Shown: positions 62,480 through 64,000 of the stretch, piece by piece
Position numbering within the stretch: the stretch's first letter is position 1
How the letters are laid out: every line of letters starts with the position of its first letter
Assembly: GCF_003268635.1 (NCBI RefSeq)
Contig: NZ_CP029639.1
Location: 1,189,501 to 1,253,500, forward strand
Reading direction: 5' to 3'
DNA: 64,000 nt
Source: Paenibacillus sp. DCT19
GTDB lineage: Bacteria > Bacillota > Bacilli > Paenibacillales > Paenibacillaceae
Notes under the pieces: model-generated
Told to the model about the DNA's origin: nothing
Database searches by the model: none
Seen by the model: the letters and a program-made list of their open reading frames with translations, nothing else
Position numbers and translations under genes: made by a program

Positions 62480-64000
62480 TTATATATGAAGTGCTGCTTC
62501 ACCTTGAACGACTTCGCTTTTCTCAGCACGATGCACCATGAAGTAGGTGAATGAACCTGCCAATCCTACAATGGCAAAGATCAACAGAAGACCGATCTGA
62601 TCCCATGCGACATCGAATTGGCCACTTGAAATTACCGCTTTATATCCAGTCACACTGTAGGTCATCGGCAACCATGGGTTGAATACTCTTAGCCAGTTCG
62701 GGATAAGTTCCAGTGGGAACGTACCTGCACTTGTCGTCAATTGGAAGATCAGCATTAGAATAGCCAGGAAGCGTCCTGGATTCTCAAGCCATGTCACGAG
62801 AGCCTGGATAATGTACATGAAGCTGAGGCTGGTGACGAAGCTGAATAAGAGAAACAGTGGAACGCTTTTCACCTCAAGCCCCAGTCCTGACAGAACGAGC
62901 CACGAGGCGAGCAAAGATTGAATAGCGCTCATTAACGTAAAAGCTAACGTTCGACTCACAAAACGATTCCAACCACTCGCATCTGTGACTGAGCTATTGC
63001 GCGTAGGTACAACTAATGTTGCAATCAAAGCTCCCACGAATAAACCTAAGGAAAGGAAATAAGGGGAGAACCCTGTTCCATAGTTAGGTACCTCGTTATG
63101 CTTCTGTTCTTCGACTTGAACAGGTTCAGCATACATGGATACAAGTTCATCCGTCTTTTGTACACTGGACGTCTCTTCCGCAGCATCAAGCAGTTTGCTC
63201 GCAAGTTCTCCTGATCCATCGGTTAACTGCGTTGTACCATCCTGCAATTGGGCTGCGCCTGCATCCAGCTGTCTGGAGCCGTCTGCGATCGTAGTGATGC
63301 CGCCTGAAAATTCATTCATGCCAGCCACTAATTTGTCTGAACCAGTATTCAGTTGATCTGCGCCTACGGCAAGTTTGGCTCCGCCCGCAGCGGCTTCAGA
63401 TAATTTGGCATTGAACTGTTGTAAGCCTCCAGCTAATTGCTCCTGTCCAGCAGAGAGCTGGGAAGCACCTTGAAGCAATTGTTGTTCACCTTGTACAAGC
63501 TGTGTGCTGCCTTGATGTAATTGCTGTTGAGCTGCTTGTAGGTTCTGGCTACCCGTGACCAATTGTTGTCCACCTTGAACTAATTGTTCACTACCCGCAG
63601 CAACCGCCTGACTTGCAACAAGCAATTGCTGTACGGCCGGATTACTGGCGAGCTCTGGGCTTGCCGCTGTTAACTGAGCTAATCCTTGTGCAACAGCTTG
63701 AGCTCCTTCGCTTACTTTGCTGCTACCATCAACAGAAGCCTGAATACCTGCGGTTAACTTCGCACTGCCTTCTTCGGATGCAGCGAGACCAGCCTCCAGT
63801 TTAGTAGCACCATCATGAGCAGATTGGATACCTGCTTGTAGTTGCTGACCTCCAGCTTGAGCTTGTGTGGCTCCGTTCTCCAGCTTCTGACCAGCAGCGG
63901 CCAGTTGGGAGAGTCCACTGGATAGAGAGTTTGCGCCTTGATGAAGTGTGCCGATACCATCTGCGAGTGTACCTGTACCGTCTTGCAGGGTTGCTGCGCC
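62480..64000 (-). CDS. YhgE/Pip-family membrane protein, 3' part
   Basis: A long frame open to the window edge (the start lies outside). It has many A-x-x-L-x-x-G-x-x-x-L heptad-like repeats with Gln, Ser and Gly (Q-Q-L-Q-A-G, D-G-T-T-Q-L, T-A-G-I-Q), typical of the extracellular helical stalk of YhgE/Pip proteins, then six membrane helices at the C-terminus (last about 215 residues) of ABC-2 type. Gram-positive members are involved in phage adsorption or type VII secretion (EsaA-like). Confidence 0.85.
   Translation of the reverse strand, partial: GAATLQDGTGTLADGIGTLHQGANSLSSGLSQLAAAGQKLENGATQAQAGGQQLQAGIQSAHDGATKLEAGLAASEEGSAKLTAGIQASVDGSSKVSEGAQAVAQGLAQLTAASPELASNPAVQQLLVASQAVAAGSEQLVQGGQQLVTGSQNLQAAQQQLHQGSTQLVQGEQQLLQGASQLSAGQEQLAGGLQQFNAKLSEAAAGGAKLAVGADQLNTGSDKLVAGMNEFSGGITTIADGSRQLDAGAAQLQDGTTQLTDGSGELASKLLDAAEETSSVQKTDELVSMYAEPVQVEEQKHNEVPNYGTGFSPYFLSLGLFVGALIATLVVPTRNSSVTDASGWNRFVSRTLAFTLMSAIQSLLASWLVLSGLGLEVKSVPLFLLFSFVTSLSFMYIIQALVTWLENPGRFLAILMLIFQLTTSAGTFPLELIPNWLRVFNPWLPMTYSVTGYKAVISSGQFDVAWDQIGLLLIFAIVGLAGSFTYFMVHRAEKSEVVQGEAALHI

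Overview
The window looks like a piece of a Paenibacillus chromosome (low-to-moderate GC, spore-forming Firmicute). The evidence is in the genes: CotB- and CotH-type spore coat proteins, a YesM/YesN-type two-component pair next to an LplA/LplB/LplC-type sugar ABC transporter, a GH6 cellulase carrying a CBM3, a PL11 rhamnogalacturonan lyase, many lipoproteins with a Firmicute lipobox, strong AGGAGG ribosome sites, and frequent TTG/GTG starts. No rRNA, tRNA, CRISPR array, phage or transposase gene was seen.

Layout. 1-2.7 kb: iron uptake (AraC/periplasmic-binding fusion regulator, then a Fur-controlled siderophore-binding lipoprotein). 2.9-9.3 kb: small membrane proteins, lipoproteins, an NAD(P)-dependent beta-hydroxyacid dehydrogenase and two broken genes (one by an exact 109-bp tandem duplication, one NERD-domain gene by two frameshifts). 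9.3-16.3 kb: histidine kinase, AraC-type response regulator and a sugar/oligosaccharide ABC importer. 16.3-20.8 kb: a spore-coat cluster (triple-domain coat-like protein, ArsB/NhaD-type permease, an overlooked 46-aa membrane peptide, CotB-like protein; divergent CotH-type kinase, frameshifted). 20.9-27.5 kb: heterodimeric ABC exporter with a possible leader peptide, then a MarR regulator and MATE efflux pump sharing a palindromic operator. 27.6-33.3 kb: 5'-nucleotidase, divergent from a phosphonate-type ABC importer (phnD, phnC, two phnE). 33.5-37.8 kb: small proteins, a large secreted multidomain protein and an ECF sigma factor. 38-45.1 kb: response regulator, kinase, membrane beta-propeller-like protein, then a MacB/YknYZ-like ABC unit with adaptor. 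45.2-55 kb: plant polysaccharide use (cellulase with an unusual leader, rhamnogalacturonan lyase, phosphatase, AraC regulator, GH4 glycosidase). 55.2-59.5 kb: PadR operon and a polar amino acid ABC importer. 59.6-64 kb: hypothetical proteins and the 3' part of a YhgE/Pip-type membrane protein.

How the parts fit. Much of the window is about sensing and transport. CcpA-type (cre) sites lie upstream of the sugar importer, the rhamnogalacturonan lyase and, less clearly, the GH4 enzyme, and a LacI/CcpA-like palindrome lies in the cellulase leader, so carbon-catabolite control probably ties the polysaccharide genes together.

The strongest unexplained signal is a pair of 198-bp, about 87% identical, hairpin-rich intergenic sequences (41582-41779 and 51928-52125) in the same orientation, each ending about 80 nt before a start codon. 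Three genes (siderophore-binding protein, NERD protein, CotH) are each broken by one-base losses, most of them in G runs; this is as likely to be a sequencing artefact as true gene decay.
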